64,000 nucleotides of DNA from Clostridium beijerinckii HUN142 (GTDB lineage: Bacteria > Bacillota > Clostridia > Clostridiales > Clostridiaceae), in NCBI RefSeq assembly GCF_000621745.1, contig NZ_JHXK01000005.1, forward strand, positions 1-64,000. The letters run 5' to 3'. Positions 43,767 through 50,883 of the stretch are shown piece after piece. Made by a program: the position numbers and the translations under genes. Numbering within the stretch: the stretch's first letter is position 1; each line of letters starts with the position of its first letter. The notes under the pieces were generated by a model. It did not search any database. It saw only the letters and a program-made list of their open reading frames with translations, and was not told the origin of the DNA.

Positions 43767-43822
43767 TCACTTGTAACCTCTTATGGATTATAGTATAATT
43801 TGATAAAGTAAATAATTCAAGT
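43767..43822 (-). promoter_or_regulatory. EFR1 promoter with flanking inverted repeat
   Basis: Minus-strand -35 TTGAAT (43815-43820), 17-bp spacer, -10 TATACT (43792-43797). CACTTG near 43768-43773 and CAAGTG near 43818-43823 form an inverted pair around it, a plausible TetR-type site controlling both divergent genes. Confidence 0.5.
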
Positions 43823-43861
43823 GAATATAGGCTAGCTGTTACAAAAGGAGGAAAATTGTTT

Positions 43862-44422
43862 ATGACTAATAAATATAACTCTGAACAGAATAAGATTACA
43901 AAAGAGAGTATTTTGGGTGCTCTTATGTCTTTAATGGAGAAAAAGGACTTTAAGAATATTTCTATTACCGAAGTATCACAAAAAGCTGGTGTATCACGGA
44001 TGGCTTTTTATCGTAATTACAGCATAATGGAGGATATCCTTATTGATCATCTTGATAACATGTTTAAAGAGTACTCAGCTCTTTTAAATAATAAAGAAAT
44101 CAGTAATTATGAAATGACACGATTATATTTTTATTATTTTAGACAACATCAAAAATTTATTGAGAACCTACTCCGATCTAAATTAACCCACTTGATACTT
44201 GAACGATCTGTTAAATTTCTTAATATCTTATCCGCTGCTATAACATGCACCATGGACTGCTCTCCTGAATTTGAAAAATATAATATTGACTTCATTGCTG
44301 GGGGGCTTTTTAATGTATTGATATCATGGTGTAAAAATGGCATGGCAGAGAGTGATGAGAAGATGGCTGATATGGTTTATGAGCGGCTTTCAACTCATAT
44401 TGCTGGAATCTCATTGATATAA
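43862..44422 (+). CDS. TetR-family transcriptional regulator
   Basis: The N-terminal HTH reads TKESILGALMSLMEKKDFKN then ISITEVSQKAGVSRMAFYRN, the classical TetR helix-turn-helix with the F-Y-R-N ending. The remaining 130 residues are helical and contain HQKFIENLLRSKLTHLI, resembling TetR_C clostridial groups. About 186 residues. An ATG at 43862 follows AGGAGG at ten bases; a TTG at 43856 would be spaced at four. It is divergent from EFR1 and probably controls it. A shared-stem terminator follows at 44494-44532. Confidence 0.85.
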   Translation: MTNKYNSEQNKITKESILGALMSLMEKKDFKNISITEVSQKAGVSRMAFYRNYSIMEDILIDHLDNMFKEYSALLNNKEISNYEMTRLYFYYFRQHQKFIENLLRSKLTHLILERSVKFLNILSAAITCTMDCSPEFEKYNIDFIAGGLFNVLISWCKNGMAESDEKMADMVYERLSTHIAGISLI

Positions 44423-44493
44423 AAGAGCTACCTATTCTAAAAGTGGATTGTTTATCTATACTTAATACACATCCTTAACTCATAAAAATTAAA

Positions 44494-44532
44494 ACTTAAA
44501 CCAATGATATTATAAATACCATTGGTTTAAGT
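44494..44532. terminator. Terminator-like hairpin, copy 1 of a repeated pair
   Basis: Perfect 13-bp stem ACTTAAACCAATG / CATTGGTTTAAGT (44494-44506 and 44520-44532). The surrounding about 75 bp, including TTAATACACATC, recur at about 46372-46445. It lies past the TetR stop and overlaps the end of an AraC fragment. Confidence 0.7.
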
Positions 44533-44702
44533 CTTAAAAGTAAAAGAATCGCTGACGCTTGCAGGCGATAATCTATAAGATATTTATAAGGTGCGTTCTG
44601 CAACGTCTGCTCAAAACAACGCAAACACTCTGATTTGCTAACACTTGCCCTTTGGACCAGATTTTCTAACGACAGATCATCTGCATAATGTTGTTTATTC
44701 AC
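44496..44702 (-). pseudogene. AraC-family regulator fragment
   Basis: Residues YADDLSLENLVQRASVSKSE then CLRCFEQTLQNAPYKYLIDY and RLQASAILLL match the first HTH and linker helix of an AraC DNA-binding domain (S-x-E-x-L/I-A, then S-x-x-x-L-x-R-x-F, P-x-x-Y-L). The second HTH is absent because the frame runs into a hairpin at 44494-44532, and the upstream sensor domain is absent because a TGA closes the frame two codons before the GTG. A remnant left on the same strand as the MGMT gene. Confidence 0.7.
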
Positions 44703-44716
44703 CTTTCATCTCAATC

Positions 44717-45025
44717 CTAGCATTCCCACTGATTTCTCTTCATGTCAACATGATTCTCATCTTTAAAGGATACACCTTCTTCTAATAACAGAAATCGTTG
44801 TTCCCGCCACCCCGGCGCCAATCTTCCAGCATGATTTACCACACGATGGCATGGATATCTCCCATAAAATTCTGCTTGGCTAAGAACCTTCCCGACAAGC
44901 CGTGCATTTTTTTCTCTGCCAATAAGGCTGGCAATTTGTCCATATGTAGCTACTTTCCCTTCAGGGATTTCTTCTACAACGGAAAGTATTTCATAAATTA
45001 ATTGTTCATTCATAATCTTTTTCAT
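44717..45025 (-). CDS. MGMT-family alkyltransferase-like protein
   Basis: A 103-residue domain with EGKVATYGQIASLIGREKNA (HTH), the GKVLSQAEFYGRYPCHRVVN segment bearing the PCHRV alkyl-acceptor Cys, and GRLAPGWREQRFLLLEEGV. This is the isolated C-terminal domain of O6-alkylguanine-DNA alkyltransferase, as in Ybaz-like and MGMT-domain proteins. Because the Cys is present it could repair alkylated bases rather than only bind them. The start at 45025 follows AGGTG; the frame is open further upstream but overlaps the hydrolase gene. Downstream sits an AraC fragment. Confidence 0.85.
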   Translation of the reverse strand: MKKIMNEQLIYEILSVVEEIPEGKVATYGQIASLIGREKNARLVGKVLSQAEFYGRYPCHRVVNHAGRLAPGWREQRFLLLEEGVSFKDENHVDMKRNQWEC

Positions 45026-45107
45026 ATATTCACCTGTAATACTAATCCTTACTTGAAGATATCGTACTTTAAGACTTGGAAAAGTAAATATTATTGGGTT
45101 TATTATT

Positions 45108-45641
45108 TCATTGAATTCTTTCCAATAGTTTCTGAAATAAATTAAAGCCTTCACTCCAATCATCTATATTGGATTCACTATTTATATGACCCTTTCTGCC
45201 AACAGACATTGTTTCAAGGCCCCACTGTTTACCTTTTTCTATACAAAACAGAGATGAGGAATATTGATCATTCTCACTATAAACCAGCATTCCAGGTAGC
45301 TGCAGGTTATCTTCTGGCAAATGCTCAAAGGAATCTAAAAAATTTGGAAATTGTTCCTTGTTTGAATCTGGTGGAGCCACTAAGAAGACTGCTTTCAAGT
45401 ACTTTCGTATCTTAGGCATGGCTTTTACAGTAAGCAAGCAGCCGAGGCTATGTGCAATCAATACTACATCACAGCGATTTTCTCTTGAAAGATTTTCTAT
45501 TAAATTCTTTTCCCATTCTTTATATTCAGGATAATCCCATTCTTCTTGGATTATTCTTTTAAATCCATATTTTTTCTCCCAAATAGTCTGCCAATGCTCT
45601 GGCCCAGAGTTATTAAGGCCAGGAACTACCTTTATATTCAT
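45108..45641 (-). CDS. RBBP9/YdeN-family serine hydrolase
   Basis: MNIKVVPGLNNSGPEHWQTI is the usual N-terminus with P-G-x-x-x-S-x-x-x-H-W-Q. VVLIAHSLGCLLTVK is the nucleophile elbow (G/H-S-L-G), VAPPDSNKEQFPN follows, and MLVYSENDQYSSSLF and KGHINSESNIDDW supply the Asp and His. At 178 residues it matches RBBP9/YdeN esterases whose biological substrates are unknown. The start at 45641 follows GAGG at eight bases; a GTG at 45650 overlaps the site. The stop precedes the MGMT gene by about 80 bp. Confidence 0.85.
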   Translation of the reverse strand: MNIKVVPGLNNSGPEHWQTIWEKKYGFKRIIQEEWDYPEYKEWEKNLIENLSRENRCDVVLIAHSLGCLLTVKAMPKIRKYLKAVFLVAPPDSNKEQFPNFLDSFEHLPEDNLQLPGMLVYSENDQYSSSLFCIEKGKQWGLETMSVGRKGHINSESNIDDWSEGFNLFQKLLERIQ

Positions 45642-45824
45642 TATTAACACCTCAAATCTATCTAACTTTTTCGAAAAGATTTCATTTTTTTATTCACGTT
45701 TAACATGCGTATATGCAAGTGTAAAGGCAGTTATTACAATCAAATATAACGGGAATATTGTGCTTTGCCTTTGCATTTCAACATTTATTTTTAGTACACT
45801 CAAACTAAGTTTTTAACTTGGTAA

Positions 45825-46235
45825 TTAGATTATTATACCTTCAAAATGATCCATTTCATGTTGAATTATTTGTGCTGTAAATCCAGTAAACACTTGTTTC
45901 TGCTTCTTAAAATTTCTATCAAGATACGTAACCTCTATCATTTCATATCTCTTTGTTTTTCTAAATCCAATTAAAGATAAACAACTTTCTTCTGTTTCAT
46001 AAAGCTTTTCCTTTTTTAATATAACGGGATTTATCATAGGTACAATAAGGTCGCCTACGCTAAATACCAATATACGCTTTTTTACTCCAATCATATTACC
46101 AGCCAATCCAACACAATGGTCTAAGTTTGCTCTTAATGTATCTATTAAATCATCAATTACTACTATATCATTTTTAGTTGCCTCTTCTGACTTTTGTCCT
46201 AAAAACAATATATCTTTTACTATTGGTTTTATCAT
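45825..46235 (-). CDS. Divergent peptide deformylase
   Basis: A 136-residue PDF-like protein: motif 1 is GLAGNMIGV instead of GLAAPQIGV, motif 2 ESCLSL keeps the metal Cys, and motif 3 QHEMDHFEG keeps the HExxH. The altered first motif changes residues near the substrate pocket. It is shorter than the canonical copy at 28470-28922 and ends at GIII without the usual C-terminal helix. Such short PDFs are common second copies in clostridia. It may act on different peptides or be inhibitor-resistant; neither is shown. ATG at 46235 follows GAGGT. Confidence 0.8.
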   Translation of the reverse strand: MIKPIVKDILFLGQKSEEATKNDIVVIDDLIDTLRANLDHCVGLAGNMIGVKKRILVFSVGDLIVPMINPVILKKEKLYETEESCLSLIGFRKTKRYEMIEVTYLDRNFKKQKQVFTGFTAQIIQHEMDHFEGIII

Positions 46236-46371
46236 AATTTATACCTCTTTTTCAGTTATATTTTTTATAAAGAATAGGATGTATTTTTAAAATACATCTT
46301 ATAACCTAATCCTACTAAATAAATTTGCGTAACTATGTCCTTTTGTATAATTAATTATAAGTTCTTTATTT

Positions 46372-46445
46372 AATACACATCTCTGACTAAAAAAATTATA
46401 ACATAAACCAATGGCACTTTTAATATCATTGGTTTATGTTTTAAT
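46372..46445. terminator. Terminator-like hairpin, copy 2 of a repeated pair
   Basis: Perfect 13-bp stem ACATAAACCAATG / CATTGGTTTATGT at 46401-46413 and 46427-46439, flanked by an A-run and a T-rich side. TTAATACACATC precedes it, as in the copy around 44460-44535. Lies about 140 bp upstream of the PDF gene start. Confidence 0.6.
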
Positions 46446-46879
46446 ACTTAATCATACTCTATCTATTTTGATTATCCCTATATCTGGTTCACTGTAACAG
46501 GTATGACGCATACCTTTCTAAGTTATATATTACGGTAGAATATCAATCGCTAATTTTAGATAGATCCAGAATTTATTTAAGGAAAATTCTCATCAGTTTA
46601 TTATAAAGTGGATTAATCTTTTAATCCATAATAGCAATGCATAATTGTTTTATCAACATCGGAAAAGTAAATCGAGACGAATATCTTATTGAGTTATTAA
46701 TTATAGTAGAGTTTTTAACTTCTAGATTTTTCATTTCTAGTAGCCTGTAAAGTTATTTGTTTTATTATCAGATCAAAATTTTTCTCTCCCAATATGAAAA
46801 TCTGTTTTCCCATCTTAAATTACGTGAAAATCCAGGTTTTTTTTAACCCCACGGCCTTCAAATCCGCATTATTAAAGCA

Positions 46880-46945
46880 TATTCTGAAGAATATATATTC
46901 TAATATTCTTCAGAATAAATATTGTTCAGAATATATATTCTTCAC
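46880..46945. repeat. 15-bp-arm inverted repeat with a third partial copy
   Basis: TATTCTGAAGAATAT (46880-46894) pairs with ATATTCTTCAGAATA (46903-46917) around an eight-base loop. A third related unit, TTCAGAATATATATTCTTCA, follows at about 46925-46944. Each arm is itself nearly palindromic (TTCTGAAGAA). Confidence 0.7.
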
Positions 46946-47310
46946 CATATTTATGGTAAAAATACCAGAAGTATTTATTTATAGCCTTTTTTATTATACG
47001 GGCACATAAAATCATTCTTATTTAGAAGAAGCTTATATTACCTCAAACAAATTAGGATTCGATTTCAAAAAATTATTTATTATGTAGATCATTAGCAAAT
47101 TTATTAAAAGACTAATCAAGAAATTTAATGTAATGGTGTGTGTCCTTCACACTTATTGAAAAGCTTATTTCAAATTACATTTAGGAAATATATGTTTAAT
47201 CATGTAAATTATATTTAAATAAGTGCTATAATTACATATGAACATGTTTGATTTATCACATAATTATAAATCATTCTATCCAAATAACATATTGAAAGGT
47301 GAAGACTGAA

Positions 47311-48069
47311 ATGACGGAAAAAATAGAAGAAATTTCAGATAACATTGAACTTGTAAATTCAGATATAGAGAAAGACTATAAATTAAATTTAAGAAAAGAA
47401 ACTCAACATTTTATAATCCATTACACTGAATTTGATAAGAGCTGTATAGATAAAGTTTCTGATATTCTTGAAAATAGCTATAATAGAATTACTAGTACTT
47501 TCAATCAACAACTTGAAGAAAAATTGATTATTGAGATTCATCCAGACCATAATCAGCTTCATATAGCTTTGGGATTTCCAAATGCACCCGGGTGGGTAAG
47601 AGGATGACTTGGAATAGGTAAAATTGTAATAGCGTCACCTTTAAACCCACCACCAGGTTCAGAATTTCATAATGTATTAAATACAGCTGTTCACGAATTA
47701 GTTCATATCATGGTAAATAAAATAAATAAGAATACACCAAGGTGGTTGAATGAAGGAATTGCATGTTATGAAGCAAAAGACAATAATGAAAACTGGATAG
47801 TAAAAACTGTTAAAAATGGACTAGCAAATGATATTGTTCCTACATTTAAAGTTTTAGATACAGGCGATGATTTTGAAACTTTCTTCAAATATGATGGATA
47901 TCAATACTCATATACTATAGTAGAATCAATAATCAAATTATTTGGCTATGACAAGCTGTGCAATTTGATAAAAGCACCCAATAGTTTTGTAGATATTTTC
48001 GGAATAACCGAAGATGAGCTTCATAACAAATGGATTGATTATATAAAAATGAACTACTCACTAAATTAG
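47311..48069 (+). pseudogene. Gluzincin-like metallopeptidase interrupted by an in-frame TGA
   Basis: The frame runs from ATG 47311 (AAAGGTG upstream) to a TGA at 47605-47607 and continues without any frame change to 48069. The second part carries TAVHELVHIMVNKI (HExxH zinc motif) and TPRWLNEGIACYEA, which provides the downstream Glu ligand of gluzincins (peptidase MA-like). The first part has a strand-rich N-domain ending NAPGWVRG. A single change from TGG or a Cys codon would explain the stop. Without readthrough the zinc site is not made; an ATG at 47710 would start after HExxH. Confidence 0.75.
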
Positions 48070-48125
48070 ACTATCAGACATTTTTGAACTTACTTACTAA
48101 TTAGAAAATCTTTTAATATTATGTA

Positions 48126-48156
48126 TTAAATGAGGAAAATAAACTTCCTCATTTAA
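48126..48156. terminator. Bidirectional hairpin between convergent genes
   Basis: Perfect 12-bp stem TTAAATGAGGAA / TTCCTCATTTAA with a seven-base loop, placed between the convergent peptidase remnant and the SGNH esterase. The flanking T content is modest, so termination strength is uncertain. Confidence 0.7.
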
Positions 48157-48172
48157 CTTTCTACCATACTTT

Positions 48173-49039
48173 TTAGCTTAAAAAAACCTTATTATCATTA
48201 TTGATATTTGACATTTTTAACTTGTAGTCTTCTAATGATATATGGCCTCCAGCAAATTCATTTTCTAATATTGTCATCTTTTCAGCTTTCGTTAAAACTC
48301 TTTCACTGTCTATGTTAATAGCATTTTCTTCACCTTCTAGAGGAGTTAATATATGCTTTAGTTTATCATAGGCTTCAAAATATCTAAGCCCAAATATTCT
48401 CTGTGAAACTGCATTTATGTGAATACCATCGGGATTAGCTGTTAATCCTGACGCTGTTACAAAATAACAATTCTTATGTTCTTTGGCAAACTTTATAAGC
48501 TCCTCATTTACTTTAGGGTATTCTGGAAAATATGCACCCATAAACCCACTTCCTAAGTAATCTCCAATTTCACCTATAATAATAGGAATATCCGGTTCAC
48601 CAAGCTCTCTTCGAAATGCATCAACAATTTCCGAAAACTTTTTATTATAAAGCTTGTAAAGTGCTGAAAGAGAGTCACTTTCACCTTGATGCCATAGAAT
48701 TCCCTTAAGCTTACTACTTTCTTTAGCAAGTTTTGCTTGTAATATAGCATGTTTAAATAACGGACCATCTACTGACCAATCATCTAAACTTGTACCACCA
48801 TCAGCACAAGGTATTAAACCTATTTCTTCATCTTTATTTTTTCTACACCATGCAGCTGCGAAAGAAGCTGCTGGACCAATTCCAGAGTAAGGCCTATCAT
48901 AGTTTATAGGCTCCGTCATTATTTGCCATATTCCATTACGCATTACCTTTATACGTTCATTGCAAATTAGTGGAACGTCTTTTAAAAATCCACGACCGGC
49001 CATATTTGATTGACCAACCATTAAAAACGAGTTTATCAT
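48173..49039 (-). CDS. Sialate-O-acetylesterase-type SGNH hydrolase (DUF303)
   Basis: MINSFLMVGQSNMAGRGFLK bears the block I nucleophile (G-Q-S-N), WHQGESDS is the conserved Gly-Glu-Ser block, and DGIHINAVSQRIFGLRY carries the catalytic Asp-x-x-His. There is no signal peptide, so it is cytoplasmic. Family members remove O-acetyl groups from sialic acid or plant xylan; the C-terminal 40 residues (EKMTILENEFAGGHISLEDY) are an extra short helical tail. The start at 49039 is favoured by AGGAGG upstream. Single gene. Confidence 0.85.
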   Translation of the reverse strand: MINSFLMVGQSNMAGRGFLKDVPLICNERIKVMRNGIWQIMTEPINYDRPYSGIGPAASFAAAWCRKNKDEEIGLIPCADGGTSLDDWSVDGPLFKHAILQAKLAKESSKLKGILWHQGESDSLSALYKLYNKKFSEIVDAFRRELGEPDIPIIIGEIGDYLGSGFMGAYFPEYPKVNEELIKFAKEHKNCYFVTASGLTANPDGIHINAVSQRIFGLRYFEAYDKLKHILTPLEGEENAINIDSERVLTKAEKMTILENEFAGGHISLEDYKLKMSNINNDNKVFLS

Positions 49040-49454
49040 AAATATCTTTTCCTCCTTGTTTATCAATCCACTTTTTAGATTACACTTTAATTTTATTAAT
49101 CGACTTATGTAGCAACTGATAAATCTTCCAAATTCCTTAAAATCGAGGTTTATTAATTATCATAGTAGATTTATTATTTGAACAAGCCTAGGTTATTATT
49201 TAAAATGTATGTGGATTTTGTTATTGATATTATCTATTCTAAATAAAAATATCACTCTTAGTATTTGCTTAATTACTACTAAAGCATGCTTTTATTTTAT
49301 AATTTTCTGCTCTATCTTAATAGCCTTAAGAATAGTTATAATTATTCTTTCCCATAATTTATAGCTACAAGGGAACACTGTTCACAAATTTGACTTGACT
49401 ATAATCCTGGAGAATAAAAAGAGACCATACCAAAGTGGTAAGATCTCTCTTGTT
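49040..49454. other. Intergenic region
   Basis: About 415 bp of A/T-rich DNA. It holds the CD3324 terminator at 49415-49452 and the presumed promoter of the esterase. No open frame with a ribosome site or other repeat was seen. Confidence 0.5.
49415..49452 (-). terminator. Rho-independent terminator
   Basis: Minus-strand stem GAGAGATCTTACCAC / GGTATGGTCTCTTTTT, imperfect in the middle, followed by a T-run. It begins at the CD3324 gene stop. Confidence 0.75.
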
Positions 49455-49712
49455 TTATTTATTCACTATTTTTCTTACTGAATCATATGATAAACAATAT
49501 TTCTCGGCAATATTAGTTATTGTCGCTCCATTTTTATATTGATTGATTATTTCACTATTACGTTTCTTATAATATTCTCTTGAACCACTATTTTCTCCCC
49601 ACTTTCGTTTTTTTCTAGAAGCAGGAATATATAACAATTCTCCATCTACATAATTTAAAATTTCATTCAATAATTCTTTTGGAAGCACATCTGCTGCATT
49701 GATATATTTCAT
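49455..49712 (-). CDS. CD3324-family (Mor-like) HTH protein
   Basis: MKYINAADVLPKELLNEILN, then VDGELLYIPASRKKRKWGEN and YYKKRNSEIINQYKNGATIT with NIAEKYCLSYDSVRKIVNK, is the 85-residue CD3324 pattern, related to the Mor transcription activator of phage Mu: an N-terminal dimer strand/helix and a C-terminal helix-turn-helix. These occur alone in many clostridial genomes; the targets are unknown. ATG at 49712 follows GGGGTAGGAG. Upstream are a tiny open frame and nested hairpins (49747-49870) that may form its leader. Confidence 0.85.
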   Translation of the reverse strand: MKYINAADVLPKELLNEILNYVDGELLYIPASRKKRKWGENSGSREYYKKRNSEIINQYKNGATITNIAEKYCLSYDSVRKIVNK

Positions 49713-49746
49713 GCTCCTACCCCTTTACTTAATTAATTAAATAAAG

Positions 49747-49811
49747 TGCAGAATCAGCAGCTAATGCAACTTTTTATCCCACGCAGTTTGTTGCATTTCT
49801 ACTATTCTGCA
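49747..49811 (-). promoter_or_regulatory. Nested-hairpin leader element upstream of the CD3324-family gene
   Basis: Two coaxial perfect stems pair symmetrically: 49747-49754 with 49804-49811 (TGCAGAAT / ATTCTGCA) and 49763-49770 with 49790-49797 (AATGCAAC / GTTGCATT), with internal loops of eight and six bases and a 19-base apical loop. The 5' arm on the RNA overlaps the stop codon of a tiny open frame. Confidence 0.6.
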
Positions 49812-49861
49812 TGGGCATAAGCACTCTGTAAGTTATTTTCATTTTTTAAATTTATAAACAT
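49802..49861 (-). CDS. Possible 19-residue leader peptide
   Basis: MFINLKNENNLQSAYAHAE is encoded by an ATG at 49861 with a very strong ribosome site (GGAGGTGG, five bases away) and stops at TAG inside the 5' arm of the nested hairpin at 49747-49811. Tiny frames with this arrangement are typical of attenuators, where ribosome position decides the fold. No repeated codon or arrest motif is obvious. A free small peptide is also possible. Confidence 0.4.
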   Translation of the reverse strand: MFINLKNENNLQSAYAHAE

Positions 49862-50096
49862 ACCTACCACCTCCAAAGTCCTCTAATTGATATATATGCG
49901 TATAACATAGTTAATCTTTAAATCCAATGCCTGAACACTTCAATTTTTAGAAGGCTATCTCGTCAAGATTAATCCTAATAGTCAAAGTTTGGTAGAAATG
50001 ATGAGAATTAGTTAATAACTGCAATTTCTTAATCAATTTGAATATATGAAATTTTGTTGGCCTATATTATTATTCAAGCTATGCAGAGCTTATGAT
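49862..50096. other. Intergenic region
   Basis: A/T-rich segment between the tiny open frame and the acetyltransferase stop. No open frame, terminator or repeat was recognised in it. Confidence 0.4.
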
Positions 50097-50732
50097 TTAT
50101 ATATATTCTTTCATTAATTGATCTAAACCAACTTCTGATGTTAACTTTTCAAGATTATTAAATATCTTCTCTTCGTCCCAATTCCACCATTGAAGCTTCA
50201 GTAAAAATTCAATTTTTTCATCACTAAAACGCTTTTTAATAAACTTGGCTGGATTACCGCCATAAATAGTATACGGCTCAACATCTTTCACTACAGTTGA
50301 ATTTGTGGAAATAATCGCGCCATCACCAATCTTAACCCCTGGCATAATAGTTACATTTTGGCCTATCCATACATCATTACCAATCACTGTATCTCCCTTA
50401 AAAGGCAACTGTTCTACTGTTGGAGTGACCTTTTCCCAACCACCTCCAAAGATATTGAAGGGATAAGTTGTAACTCCATCCATTCTGTGGTTTGCTCCAT
50501 TCATGATAAACTTAATCCCCTCTGCAATTGCACAAAACTTGCCTATTATAAGTTTATCTCCCAAGAATTCATAATGATGCTCTATATTATCATAAAATTT
50601 CTCAGGAGATTTTTTATTATCACTATAATAAGTATATTCTCCAATCTCAACATTAGATTTTTTAGGTAGATTACTTATATAACAAACCGTCTTTGTATTT
50701 GGATATAGCTTTTTCTTGTCTGGCCCTGTCAT
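50097..50732 (-). CDS. Vat-type xenobiotic acetyltransferase (copy 2)
   Basis: A 211-residue hexapeptide-repeat protein: GDKLIIGKFCAIAEGIKFIM, ANHRMDGVTTYPFNIFGGGW, NDVWIGQNVTIMPGVKIGDG and EPYTIYGGNPAKFIKKRF. The NHRMDGVTTYPFN segment is that of streptogramin A acetyltransferases (Vat), with the catalytic His. Vat inactivates streptogramin A antibiotics by acetylation with acetyl-CoA. It is closer to this group than the copy at 4550-5182, which has NHTM. It sits 150 bp downstream of the rifamycin phosphotransferase on the same strand, giving a small resistance-like pair. ATG at 50732. Confidence 0.85.
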   Translation of the reverse strand: MTGPDKKKLYPNTKTVCYISNLPKKSNVEIGEYTYYSDNKKSPEKFYDNIEHHYEFLGDKLIIGKFCAIAEGIKFIMNGANHRMDGVTTYPFNIFGGGWEKVTPTVEQLPFKGDTVIGNDVWIGQNVTIMPGVKIGDGAIISTNSTVVKDVEPYTIYGGNPAKFIKKRFSDEKIEFLLKLQWWNWDEEKIFNNLEKLTSEVGLDQLMKEYI

Positions 50733-50883
50733 AGAGTACTCACTCCTTTCAGTTCTTTTATTTGTTCATTTCTGACTTCTTTAGAATCAATGTTATAGTC
50801 AAATGAATATTGATCCTCAGTAATTATTTTTATCAAGTTTCCACCCGTCTGCCTGGTAATTTCAATTTACAATATCTACATCA

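Larger units (their letters stand above)
46236..47310. other. Long intergenic region with repeats but no clear gene
   Basis: More than 1 kb. It holds the hairpin repeat at 46372-46445 and the palindromes at 46880-46945, and an extended -10 (TGCTATAAT, 47224-47232) that could drive the peptidase gene at 47311. An open frame at 46794-47009 is A/T-rich, has no ribosome site and contains the palindrome, so it is not called. Confidence 0.5.

Noticed and set aside
46794-47009. 71-codon open frame on the plus strand
   Set aside because: No ribosome site, extreme A/T and aromatic bias, and it contains a strong palindrome; it reads as chance.
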